DNA of 64,000 nucleotides from UBA8752 sp002336475 (GTDB taxonomy: Bacteria; Bacteroidota; Bacteroidia; Flavobacteriales_D; Sanyastnellaceae). Within the stretch, counting starts at the first letter, position 1; the number at the start of each line of letters is the position of its first letter. The stretch lies in the NCBI GenBank assembly GCA_943846755.1, contig OX044365.1:2906420-2970419 (forward strand), in the 5' to 3' direction. The position numbers and the translations under genes are program-made. Below, piece after piece: positions 53,774 to 63,183 of the stretch. A model generated the notes under the pieces. That model did not search any database and had not been told where the DNA came from. It was given only the letters and a program-made list of their open reading frames with translations.

Positions 53774-56700
53774 TCAGATGTTGTAAGAAACACTCAACGA
53801 ATACGTACGGCCTTGGGTGAAGCTGTTCCAATCGTAGTGAACTCCGTTGTAGAGGTGGGTCTTCCGGTCGCGTGGATTGATCAGGTTGCGTGCCTTGAAG
53901 CCCAAGCGGACATGTTCACCCAGCATCTTTCCCAGACTGAAGTCCAGCGTTGGTGTGGGTTGCTGCATCACATTGGGTAGAGCGCCGAGCGTCACCAAGA
54001 GCACTTTAGGGCCTTGCACATTGAAGGCCACGGTGGCGGACATTCCGATGCTGTCGTTGTTATAGGTGAGCGCCCCGTTGAGGATGTAGGGGGCCTGCCC
54101 GAACAAGGGGCGGGTTTCTGTTTGGAGGGGGTTTTGAGCCCGAATGGTTTCCAGCTCATTGCGCCAAATGCGGGAGGCAGAGCGGATGAAACTGATGTTT
54201 CCTGAGAGGGTCAAGTCTTTCAGGAAAGGCGTCTCGGTGAGGTTTCCGAAGTCTTTGCGGCCTTCCAGCTCCAGTCCCCAGACGTTGGCATAGGGCAGGT
54301 TGGACCATGTCAACTCTGTATTGACCGCTTCCAGAACCGTGTTCTGCTCAATGGGGTCTGTGAACCGCTTAAAAACACACTCGCGGAGAGGACCTCTCCA
54401 AGATTCGGGAAATGCTCCAGTCTCAGGTCGAAGTTGTCGATTCTGGTTTGGTCCAATTGCGGGTTGCCCTTGAGCACCTGCAGGGTCTCAAAATCAAAAC
54501 TGCGGAAGGGGGCTTTCTCCCTGAAAACGGGGCGGGCCAGTGTCCGGCTGTAAGCAAAACGCAAGTTGGTGAGCTTAATGGGATCCAATTTGCCGAGCGC
54601 ATAGGTCATGTTGAGGGACGGCATGAGGTCCTCTTCGCTCAACGTTCCTCGGGTGGTCTGGATTTGAAGGGGGGTAAGGTCAGTGGTGTCGACATCCGTC
54701 TGAATGACCATGTCGGCCATTTCCACCCGCAGGCCGACGTTTCCTCTGAGGCGCTCATTGACTTGGGCGTCGAGCATGGCATATGCACCAAATACATTCA
54801 AGTGCCCTACGTCCGTGTTCTTGGGGTCGGTTGCGAGGGAGGTGTAGATGTAGCTCTGCCCGGGAATGACCATCAGGTTTTCCGGAGCGAAATAGGCCGT
54901 AGGATCGCCTTCCACGTTGTCCAATGAGTTGCCTTGTTCAGCGAGCGTGAACTTGTTTTCACTTTGGCTTCGGGTGGTGCGCACGTAGCTCAAGCCTGTG
55001 CTCAACTTTCCTTCCCAAGAGGAGTTGCTGAAGATGGGCTTGCTTGCATGAACCTTGACATCGGTCTTGTTTTCCTCCAAGCTCCTCCAGTAGCGGGAGG
55101 GGGCAGGATAGCGCGAAGGTTGAATGGTGTAAAAGCGGTCCGTCTCGGTGGGCACCTCAAGGGCACCGACGGGGAATTCGATGCCTTCATCTGCGAGGGT
55201 TTGCAGCGTGCCCTCGATGTCAGTGGCCCAATTGGTTCCCAGTACACCGTCAGAGATCAGGCCATTGACTTCTCCCAGAATGGCAGCGGTGGAGGTGGAG
55301 TCGTAAGCCTCGCCTTGATCATTGAAGAAGACCGCTTGGTCCGTGAGGACCACTTCGTTGTCGATGTAGTTGTTGAAGAATGTCCGGAGGTCTGGGGTGC
55401 TCAATTTTCCTTCGGAACGGCTGACCGTCCACTGGACTTCGATTTCATTGTTTGGGAGGTAATGCTCGCCCCGAACCTGATAAGTGTTGAGGTTCCTTGA
55501 TTGATACCGGTGGGTGCGCTGTTGTTGGATTTCATCGCCATCCCTGGGGTTCAAGCCTTCTTGGAAACGGGCACTGTTGGTGCCGCTTGTGATGTTCATC
55601 CCCATCACTGAGAGCTTGTTGAACTCGTTCAGTTTGTAGCTGAGGTTGAGCATGGCATTCCAACGGTGATTTTCGTTGGTCCGCTCGTCCGTGTAATAAT
55701 TCTGAACGTCGAGGGAGTCGGTGCCTTCGATGGATCCCGCAGCCCAGCGCGAGTATATCCCGTCTTGGTAGGCCCGGGTGTTCCGGCCGTATTGGGCCCC
55801 AAAAATGTAACCGAGCTGGCGGCCAAAGAGGGTTGTCTGGTTGCCGAAGCTGAGCGAGTGCTTCATGTCCAAGGCAGCTTGACGTGTCACATGTTCCCAT
55901 GTGTTTTCAAAGCCTTGACCGATGTCCGTCAGTGGTTGGTTGGCCGCGATGGAGGACGGAATGCCGGCATTGAAGTAGAGCGAGTCCGAATAACTCGGGC
56001 CCCACAAGTCCGTGTAGCCGAGGCAATCGAGCATGCAGTTGCGGTCGGTGACACTTGCGATGTCTCCAAGAGTTTCCAACCCGCACCCTGTTAAGCAACC
56101 GGTGAGGTCCTCATCAGAGGTTCCGTCTTGATCGATCAGGTATTGGATTTGATCACCGAAGGAGACATTGACCAAGGTGGGCCAATCGTCCACGGTTAGA
56201 CCTTCTACATTGCTTGGCAATCCTCTAAAACCGTTGTCATAGCCGAGCCAATCCGAGTCGCTCCGTTGGCTTGAAATGACCTCGCGGCCTGTGGTATTGG
56301 TGTTCCAACCCAGGCTTGATGTGTAATTGAAGGAGAAGGCTTCGGGGAAGTCCTTTGTTTCCACCGAGATGTATGCTCCAGCCCAGTCAGAGGGGAGGTT
56401 CGCCGTTTGGGTTTTCGTAACCACGAGGTTGTCCACGAGGTTGGTTGGGAACAGGTCCATCTCAATGGTGTTCCTTCTGGGGTCAATGGAAGGGACTTCA
56501 GCGCCGTTCAAAGTGGTTTTGAGGTAGCGGTCGGAGAGCCCTCTCACAAACACGAAATTTCCCACAGTGGATACGCCAGTGACCCTTTTCATAGCACTGG
56601 CGGCATCGGTGTCTCCAGTCCGCTTGATTTGCTGGCTTGAGATGTAGTCTATGCTTGCAGCTGACTTCTTTTTGATGTTCTCCATGTAGACATCACGGGT

Positions 56701-57060
56701 TCTGTCCACTTTGGCGATGACTTCTGCAGCCTGTTCAATCACAAAGGTCTCGACGAAAAGGTTGAAGTTGACGATGGTCACGCCGTCCTCAGTGATGGTC
56801 ACTTCTTCAGTGATGGGGGCGTACCCGATAAAGCGTCCTGTGACCTTGTAAGTGCCCGGCGCCAACCCTGTCAGGTTGTAGTTGCCGTCGAGGTCGGCCA
56901 TGGCTCCCTTCGTCGTGCCTTCGATAAATGCATTGGCACCGATGAGGGTCTCCCCAGTTTGTCCATCTGTGATTTTACCACGGACAACGCCTTGTGCCAA
57001 TGCTGCGCTGGACAACATGGTGCAAAGAAGGAGGGCATAGAAGCGCATGTTCCTAATCAT
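53774..57060 (-). pseudogene. TonB-dependent receptor with a one-base frameshift
   Basis: From ATG 57060 the protein has a signal peptide (MLSSAALAQG), a carboxypeptidase-regulatory-like domain (VVRGKITDGQTGETLIGAN, GLAPGTYKVTGRFIGY), a plug (YISSQQIKRTGDTDAASAMK, GNFVFVRGLSDRYLKTTLNG) and most of the barrel. The frame is lost at five A on the plus strand (54372-54376), reading VFLSGSQTP and stopping at 54310. Adding one T on the coding strand restores FKRFTDPIEQNTVLEAVNTEL, joining the second frame (54313-53774: TWSNLPYANVWGLELEGRKD ... GRTYSLSVSYNI with the terminal barrel strand). The repaired receptor would be about 1,095 residues. It resembles Oar-like receptors rather than SusC. Either an assembly error or a recent break. 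Confidence 0.85.
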
Positions 57061-57128
57061 TTTTGCAAAGGGAGGTATTCTGGTGTCCACCTGTGTTAAG
57101 GGTGTGTTATCGAAAAGTGTTTAAAGTG

Positions 57129-57159
57129 AGAGGCCGGATCCTGTTCGGATCCGGCCTCT
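57129..57159 (-). terminator. Hairpin terminator after the triplicated-domain gene
   Basis: AGAGGCCGGATCC (57129-57141) and GGATCCGGCCTCT (57147-57159) form a perfect 13-bp stem with a 5-base loop. On the minus strand it is followed by CACTTTAAACACTTTTC, a modest T-rich tract. It lies about 30 bp past the stop at 57188 and upstream of the TonB-receptor start, so it separates two same-strand units. Confidence 0.75.
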
Positions 57160-57187
57160 GAATTGGTTTTAAGCTTTAGACTGCTGG

Positions 57188-60100
57188 TTATTCGCAAGTA
57201 GATCCGAACTCACCCAAGAAGATGAGCAAGTCTCCGGCACCAATGGCGCCGTCTTGGTTCAGGTCAGATGGACAGTCGTTGCTGCTACCGAACCCTGTGC
57301 AAGACCCGTCATCCACGGATGCAGTAGCATCGTAGTTCTCTGCGTCTAGGTAGGTGCAACCCAAAACCGGATTCGTCGAGCACGAGGCGTCGTCTCCTAC
57401 GGCGTATGCATTGTATTCCAAAAAGCTTGGGTCTGTACATCCTGTGCAATTCGTGTTCTCATCAAAGCAGTAAACAAACGTGGTTTGCGCAAGGGGTGCT
57501 GCAATGGTGATGGTCCTTGGACTTGCCGTTTCGGCTGTTCCATCGCCTGCAATGAAGGACACGGTCAGATCGCCTTCGCCTGTGTTGAAATCATAGCTAT
57601 ATGCGTCGAAGTTGGCATAGGCCATGCTGCCTGCATTGTTGCCGTTGATGACAATGCTTGCGCCTGTTGAACCTTGCTGGGCCATGTCCACAATGATGCG
57701 GATGGTGTATTGACAGCTGCCGTCGTCAAGATTGGCTGTGTCGTCATAGTTCTCCGCTTCCGGGTCAGAGCAACCACCGTTGAACTCGCACAAGGTGTTG
57801 TCGATGTTGATGGCGTTCGGGTCATAGTTCGAGGCCAACTCATCTCCACATCCGGTAGTTGCACAATCGGCATTGGCGGCTCCTGGTGTCGGTGTGGCGT
57901 AACATCCCATGGTTGCTGCTCCATTCACTTCTGCTCCGGCAGAGAAGTTTTGGCTGTAATCTGCTGGTGAAGCGGAGTAAGCGGCCATCAAAACGTTGCT
58001 CAGGGTATTGAGACCATCCGTAAGAGACAGGTTGTCGCCAGCAGAGTTGAGTGCCATTGACTGCGTCAAGAAGTCCCCGGAACCAATGACCACGTCTCCA
58101 AATGTGAAGCTGTCGTTCGAGGAGCTCAGTGTCATGCCTTCCATGGAACACTGGTTTCCTGTGTTGGTGATTTCTACGTAAGGAGCTCCAGAACCGTTGT
58201 GGGCTTCGCTGATGTAGCAATCCCCGACCTCACAGTTTGGCATTCCGTCGTCGAAGGAGTCAGCGAAGAGTCCACGCTCATCGACGAAGGACCAGCCTTG
58301 GGTCCAGTCGGAACCGGAACCTTGGCCTCCTTCGATGTAGAGCTTGTCGGTGGCCTGCTGGCCAGCGGCGTCGAACCCGAAGGTGTAGTCGATGGAGAGG
58401 CTGTTGTCGACCACGACACCGTTTGCGGCGGCGTAGGCGTCGAGCTGAGCATCACCGTCGGCGACTTCGGAGCCGTCGTAGTCGAGGGCGTCATCGGTTC
58501 CCATGACCTTGATGTTGGAGAGGGTGAGGTCACCTGCGATGAAGCGATCAAAGGCGTCCTCTGGGGTCTCCTTGTCTTCGATTTCGATGCCTTCAGATAC
58601 GTTGGTCAAGAGTCCGTTGGAGACGTTACCACCGGAACCGTTACGGAACAGGAGGCCTTGGTTTCCACCGACACCGACTACAGTCCATCCGTTGACGGTT
58701 GGGGTAGAGAACGGCATTTCGTCAGCGGTTACGTTTCCGTCGTCGGAGTCGTCACCGTCGAGCTCACCACCACGGTCACCGACGCCACCGGGCTGGTCTT
58801 GGATGACGAGCCAGTTGGCGTTGTTTGCACCGCGGTAACCTTGGTCCCAGTCGAAGCTGTCATCACCACAGAAGGCGACCACGGCGTTGGTGACCGATAC
58901 TGTTCCACCGAAGAACTCGATACCGTCGTCCAGGTTAGAGATGACCTCTACGTGATCGATGGTGGTACCAGAACCGACACCACCGAGGGTGATTCCGTTG
59001 ATCTCGTTGGCTGCTCCGAGCTCGGTACCGCCGTGGCGTACTGAGACGTAGGCGAGGACACCAGAGTTGTCGGCGTCGTTTGCTCCACCGTAGACGGCGC
59101 GGTCGTTGTCGGCAGGGATGCCTTCAACTTGTGCGGGTCCACCGAAGTTGGTTGAGGCATCACCGAGAACGATGAGTCCACCCCACTGACCGCGGGTATC
59201 GTAAGCTACTGAACCGTCGAGTGGGTCAGCTTCGTAGGTCATGATGATGGGGCAGTCGGCACCACCTTCAGCGAAGATCTGACCGCCTTTGGATACGATG
59301 AGTGCAGAAGCATCCACACCGCTACCTGCAGCACCCTTGATGACGGTACCGGCCTCGATGGTGAGGGCCTGACCGCTGTTGACGAACACGTATCCGTCCA
59401 GGATGTAGGTGTTGTCACAGGTCCAGGTCGTGGTACCGGTACCTTCTCCAGCTTCGGAGATGGTCACCAGCGGACGGCTGGACAGTGGCGGGCAGTCGCA
59501 TGCCGTGCTCGTGGTTGTGGCAAAGAGACCACGTTCATCACAGAATGTCCATCCTGCTGCAAAGGCGTCTCCAGAGCCTTGATTGACATCAAGGTCAATG
59601 GGGTCTGTGGCCTGCTGGCCTGCAGCGTCAAAGGCAAAGGTGTAGTCCACATTCATGGTGGAGACCTCAATGCCATTGGCCGCGGCATAAGCGTCGAGTT
59701 GAGCGTCACCGTCGGCGACTTCTGAACCGTCGTAATCCAGGGCGTCTGTTCCACCTACCAATTTGATGTTAGACAGGTTCAGGTCACCGGCGATGAAGCG
59801 GTCAAAGGCGTCCTCTGGGGTCTCCTTGTCTTCGATTTCAATGCCTTCGTTGGTGCCGCAGATGAGTCCGTTGGTGACACTACCTCCGGAACCGTTACGG
59901 AACACGAGGCCTTGGTTGTTGCCGGCACTCACTACAGTCCATCCGTTGACGGTTGGGGTAGAGAACGGCATTTCGTCAGCGGTTACGTTTCCGTCGTCGG
60001 AGTCGTCACCGTCGAGCTCGCCACCACGGTCACCCACGGCATTTGGAGCATCTTGAATGGCGAGCCAGTTGGCGTTGTTTGCACCGCGGTAACCTTGGTC

Positions 60101-62032
60101 CCAGTCGAAGCTGTCATCACCACAGAAGGCGACAAGGGCGTTGGTGACCGATACTGTTCCACCGAAGAACTCGATGCCGTCGTCCAGGTTAGAGATGACC
60201 TCTACGTGATCGATGGTGGTGCCAGAACCGACACCACCGAGGGTGATTCCGTTGATCTCGTTGGCTGCTCCGAGCTCGGTACCGCCGTGGCGCAATGACA
60301 CGTAGGCGAGGACACCAGAGTTGTCGGCGTCGTTTGACCCGCCGTAGACGGCGCGGTCGTTGTCGGCAGGGATGCCTTCAACTTGTGCGGGTCCACCGAA
60401 GTTGGTGGAGGCATCACCGAGGATGATGAGTCCACCCCACTGACCGCGGGTATCGTAAGCTACTGAACCGTCGAGTGGGTCAGCTTCGTAGGTCATGATG
60501 ATGGGGCAGTCGGCACCACCTTCAGCGAAGATCTGGCCGCCTTTGGATACGATGAGTGCAGAAGCATCCACACCGCTACCTGCAGCACCCTTGATGACGG
60601 TACCGGCCTCGATGGTGAGGGCCTGACCGCTGTTGACGAACACGTATCCGTCCAGGATGTAGGTGTTGTCACAGGTCCAGGTCGTGGTACCGGTACCTTC
60701 TCCAGCTTCGGAGATGGTCACCAGCGGACGGCTGGACAGTGGTGGGCAGTCGCAGTCTGAGGTGGCAGGGGCCACAAACAATGCGCGCTCGTCACAGAAT
60801 GTCCATCCTGAAGCAAACCCGTGTCCTGATCCTTGGTTTACGTCAAGGTCAATAGGATCAGTGGCCTGCTGGCCGGCAGCGTCAAAAGCAAAGGTGTAGT
60901 CCACATTCATGGTGGAGACCTCAATGCCATTGGCCGCGGCATAAGCGTCGAGTTGAGCGTCTCCGTCTACAACTTCTGATCCGTCGTAGTCAAGGGCATC
61001 TGTTCCACCTACCAATTTGATATTGGAGAGGGTGAGGTCACCGGCGATGAAGCGGTCAAAGGCGTCCTCTGGGGTTTCCTTGTCTTCGATTTCAATGCCT
61101 TCGTTGGTACCGCAGATGAGTCCGTTGGTGATGCTGCCACCGGAACCGTTACGGAACAGGAGGCCTTGGTTGTTGCCGGCACTCACGACAGTCCATCCGT
61201 TAACGGATGGAGTAGAGAACGGCATTTCGTCAGCGGTTACGTTTCCGTCGTCGGAGTCGTCACCGTCGAGCTCGCCACCACGGTCACCCACGGCATTTGG
61301 AGCATCTTGAATGGCGAGCCAGTTGGCATTGTTCTGACCACGGTAACCTTGGTCCCAGTCGAAGCTGTCATCTCCACAGAAGGCGACAAGGGCATTGGTG
61401 ACCGATACTGTTCCACCGAAGAACTCGATGCCGTCATCCAGGTTGGATACCACTTCAACGTGGTCGATGGTGGTGCCTGAACCGACACCTCCGAGGGTGA
61501 TTCCGTTGATCTCGTTGGCTGCTCCGAGCTCGGTACCGCCGTGGCGCAATGACACGTAGGAGAGGACACCAGAATTGTCGGCGTCGTTTGATCCTCCGTA
61601 AACGGCCTGGTCGTTGTCGGCAGGGATGCCTTCAACTTGTGCAGGTCCACCGAAGTTGGTGGAAGCATCACCGAGGATGATGAGTCCACCCCACTGACCG
61701 CGGGTATCATATGCTACTGAACCGTCGAGAGGGTCAGCTTCGTAGGTCATGATGATGGGCGCATTGGCTGTTCCTTGTGCGAAGATCTGACCACCTTTTG
61801 CTACGATGAGTGCGGAAGCATCTACACCGCTACCTGAAGCACCTTTAATGATGGTACCGGCCTCAATGGTGAGCACTTGTTCGTCAGCGACGAAGACATA
61901 ACCGTCTAGAATGTAGGTGTTGTTGGCCGTCCACGTGGTCGTGCCGGTATTTCCTGACACCAGAATATCGTTCTGGCCTTGACAGGTTAAAATGAACCCC
62001 AGAAGGGCAGCGAGCGAGCAAAAGAGTCTCAT
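57188..62032 (-). CDS. 1,614-aa surface protein with a triplicated domain
   Basis: Starts MRLFCSLAALLGFILTCQGQ (signal). Three tandem ~418-residue units follow, each with TTTWTxxNTYILDGYVFV, LTIEAGTxIKGAxGSGVDAS, GQWGGLIxLGDASTNFGG and VEFFGG-like IEFFGGTVSVTNA beta-helix rungs. Families of this type are common in Bacteroidota surface proteins. A lamin-tail-like domain follows (YISEAHNGSGAPYVEITNTG), then about four of the CTDxxAxNYD/DDGSC repeats of the giant protein, interrupted by a beta domain (RIIVDMAQQGSTGASIVING). The end is a dockerin-like DLNQDGAIGAGDLLIFLGEF. No classical T9SS C-terminal domain is visible. It precedes a TonB receptor on the same strand, separated by a terminator. 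Confidence 0.85.
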   Translation of the reverse strand: MRLFCSLAALLGFILTCQGQNDILVSGNTGTTTWTANNTYILDGYVFVADEQVLTIEAGTIIKGASGSGVDASALIVAKGGQIFAQGTANAPIIMTYEADPLDGSVAYDTRGQWGGLIILGDASTNFGGPAQVEGIPADNDQAVYGGSNDADNSGVLSYVSLRHGGTELGAANEINGITLGGVGSGTTIDHVEVVSNLDDGIEFFGGTVSVTNALVAFCGDDSFDWDQGYRGQNNANWLAIQDAPNAVGDRGGELDGDDSDDGNVTADEMPFSTPSVNGWTVVSAGNNQGLLFRNGSGGSITNGLICGTNEGIEIEDKETPEDAFDRFIAGDLTLSNIKLVGGTDALDYDGSEVVDGDAQLDAYAAANGIEVSTMNVDYTFAFDAAGQQATDPIDLDVNQGSGHGFASGWTFCDERALFVAPATSDCDCPPLSSRPLVTISEAGEGTGTTTWTCDNTYILDGYVFVNSGQALTIEAGTVIKGAAGSGVDASALIVSKGGQIFAEGGADCPIIMTYEADPLDGSVAYDTRGQWGGLIILGDASTNFGGPAQVEGIPADNDRAVYGGSNDADNSGVLAYVSLRHGGTELGAANEINGITLGGVGSGTTIDHVEVISNLDDGIEFFGGTVSVTNALVAFCGDDSFDWDQGYRGANNANWLAIQDAPNAVGDRGGELDGDDSDDGNVTADEMPFSTPTVNGWTVVSAGNNQGLVFRNGSGGSVTNGLICGTNEGIEIEDKETPEDAFDRFIAGDLNLSNIKLVGGTDALDYDGSEVADGDAQLDAYAAANGIEVSTMNVDYTFAFDAAGQQATDPIDLDVNQGSGDAFAAGWTFCDERGLFATTTSTACDCPPLSSRPLVTISEAGEGTGTTTWTCDNTYILDGYVFVNSGQALTIEAGTVIKGAAGSGVDASALIVSKGGQIFAEGGADCPIIMTYEADPLDGSVAYDTRGQWGGLIVLGDASTNFGGPAQVEGIPADNDRAVYGGANDADNSGVLAYVSVRHGGTELGAANEINGITLGGVGSGTTIDHVEVISNLDDGIEFFGGTVSVTNAVVAFCGDDSFDWDQGYRGANNANWLVIQDQPGGVGDRGGELDGDDSDDGNVTADEMPFSTPTVNGWTVVGVGGNQGLLFRNGSGGNVSNGLLTNVSEGIEIEDKETPEDAFDRFIAGDLTLSNIKVMGTDDALDYDGSEVADGDAQLDAYAAANGVVVDNSLSIDYTFGFDAAGQQATDKLYIEGGQGSGSDWTQGWSFVDERGLFADSFDDGMPNCEVGDCYISEAHNGSGAPYVEITNTGNQCSMEGMTLSSSNDSFTFGDVVIGSGDFLTQSMALNSAGDNLSLTDGLNTLSNVLMAAYSASPADYSQNFSAGAEVNGAATMGCYATPTPGAANADCATTGCGDELASNYDPNAINIDNTLCEFNGGCSDPEAENYDDTANLDDGSCQYTIRIIVDMAQQGSTGASIVINGNNAGSMAYANFDAYSYDFNTGEGDLTVSFIAGDGTAETASPRTITIAAPLAQTTFVYCFDENTNCTGCTDPSFLEYNAYAVGDDASCSTNPVLGCTYLDAENYDATASVDDGSCTGFGSSNDCPSDLNQDGAIGAGDLLIFLGEFGSTCE
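58250..61963 (-). repeat. Three tandem 1,254-bp coding repeats
   Basis: Equivalent sites (the TYILDG codons) lie at 61906, 60652 and 59398, so the period is exactly 1,254 bp (418 codons). Long stretches of units 2 and 3 are identical at the DNA level, for example through the TIEAGTVIKG and GGPAQVEGIP regions. Unit 1 differs more near its start, and unit 3 near its end. This indicates recent duplication or ongoing gene conversion. Confidence 0.9.
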
Positions 62033-62037
62033 TGGTT

Positions 62038-62077
62038 AAGTGAATTTGGTGAACAGATTACCCGTCGAAATTCACTT
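62038..62077 (-). promoter_or_regulatory. 10-bp inverted repeat in the leader of the triplicated-domain gene
   Basis: AAGTGAATTT (62038-62047) and AAATTCACTT (62068-62077) form a perfect dyad with a 20-base spacer, beginning 5 bases before the ATG at 62032. In mRNA it could fold into a hairpin just upstream of the start; as DNA it could be an operator. The 205-bp gap to the UbiA gene otherwise shows nothing I can name. Confidence 0.4.
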
Positions 62078-62238
62078 TTTCATCGTAGTACAGACGTTCA
62101 GGAGAGGTTAGCCTTCGATGAAAACCACACCGCCGCAGCTCAATATTGTGTTATGCGCAGTCGGCTCATCTTAAGCCAGTATGAACTGAATTGAAACTCA
62201 GTCTTTACCTCACATTGCCCTGAACTCAACCAGCCTCA

Positions 62239-63183
62239 TTAAAGCACTGGGATCCAGAAGCACTGCACGAATCCTGCCACCAAGGCGGCGAGGATCCATC
62301 GATCGGCCCATTTCCACCGCGGCTTCTTCAGGATGGTGCTGAACATCGCCAACACAATGAAGGGCAAAGGTGACATCCAGGGAAGGATGGTCCACACCTC
62401 CACTTTGGGGCTTAACGCCACAATGCTGGATACATATACGGCGGCCATTGCGATGAGGATACCGGCGACCCATTTCCGTGTGGCATTGCTTCCAAATTGG
62501 ATGGGGATGGAGTTTTTCCCGGCCACCCGGTCGCCGGGTTCATCTCGGGCGTCTTTGGCTATTTCTCGGGCCATCCCGATTCCAAAGGCCATGCCGCCAA
62601 AGCCGAGCAGGGGCCACATCAATCCCCAGCGTTCACTTCCTAAGGTGTGGAAAGGAGACTCTAGAATACCCATCCAAATGGGAACCAGCCCCAATAGTCC
62701 TGCAACGACCAGGTTGCCAATGAAGGGTCGGCTCTTCCACCGGGCACTGTATCGCCAGAGCAGAAACGACACCGTGACCGGGAGCAGTAAATGACCGAGT
62801 CCGCTGTACTTCCATGCCAGAAAGCAGGCGATGCCGATGCCGACAGTGTTGAGCGCCTGGTGGGCGATGATCAGCACGCGCCGTTTCACCAAACGGTCTA
62901 CGATGGCACGTTCTGGCTTATTGATTCGGTCTTCGGTGGTGTCGAAGTAGGCGTTGATGACGTTGCCTGCGGCCATCAGCAATACCACGACGAGCACCCC
63001 GAGAAGAAAGTCGATCAGGGGCAATTGGGTATAGCTGCCTACCGGTGTCCAGCGTTCCATCCAACCATAGCGCAAAGCCCCCATGGTGCCTGCAGAGATG
63101 AGCAGGTTCAATGGGCGGGCCAGGCGCACCACGCCCATGAGGTTGCTCCGTTTGCTGGAAATGGGTGGGCGGGGCATGGACAT
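62239..63183 (-). CDS. UbiA-family prenyltransferase
   Basis: 314 residues with about eight hydrophobic segments. NAYFDTTED (Asn77, Asp81, Asp85) is the first NxxxDxxxD motif that binds the prenyl diphosphate through Mg2+, and AREIAKDARDEPGD near 205-218 is the second Asp-rich motif. LARPLNLLISAGTM is the usual first helix. Members attach isoprenoid chains to aromatic or glycerol-phosphate acceptors; the short, protoheme-unlike form here is often annotated geranylgeranylglycerol-phosphate geranylgeranyltransferase, but the substrate is not certain. Its ATG directly abuts the stop of the glycosylasparaginase gene, so they form one transcription unit. Confidence 0.88.
   Translation of the reverse strand: MSMPRPPISSKRSNLMGVVRLARPLNLLISAGTMGALRYGWMERWTPVGSYTQLPLIDFLLGVLVVVLLMAAGNVINAYFDTTEDRINKPERAIVDRLVKRRVLIIAHQALNTVGIGIACFLAWKYSGLGHLLLPVTVSFLLWRYSARWKSRPFIGNLVVAGLLGLVPIWMGILESPFHTLGSERWGLMWPLLGFGGMAFGIGMAREIAKDARDEPGDRVAGKNSIPIQFGSNATRKWVAGILIAMAAVYVSSIVALSPKVEVWTILPWMSPLPFIVLAMFSTILKKPRWKWADRWILAALVAGFVQCFWIPVL

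Noticed and set aside
54360..54390. Programmed -1 frameshift in the TonB receptor
   Set aside because: The local codons are GTG TTT TTA; the heptamer would need T before TTT but has G, so canonical slippage pairing fails. A one-base deletion is the simpler explanation.
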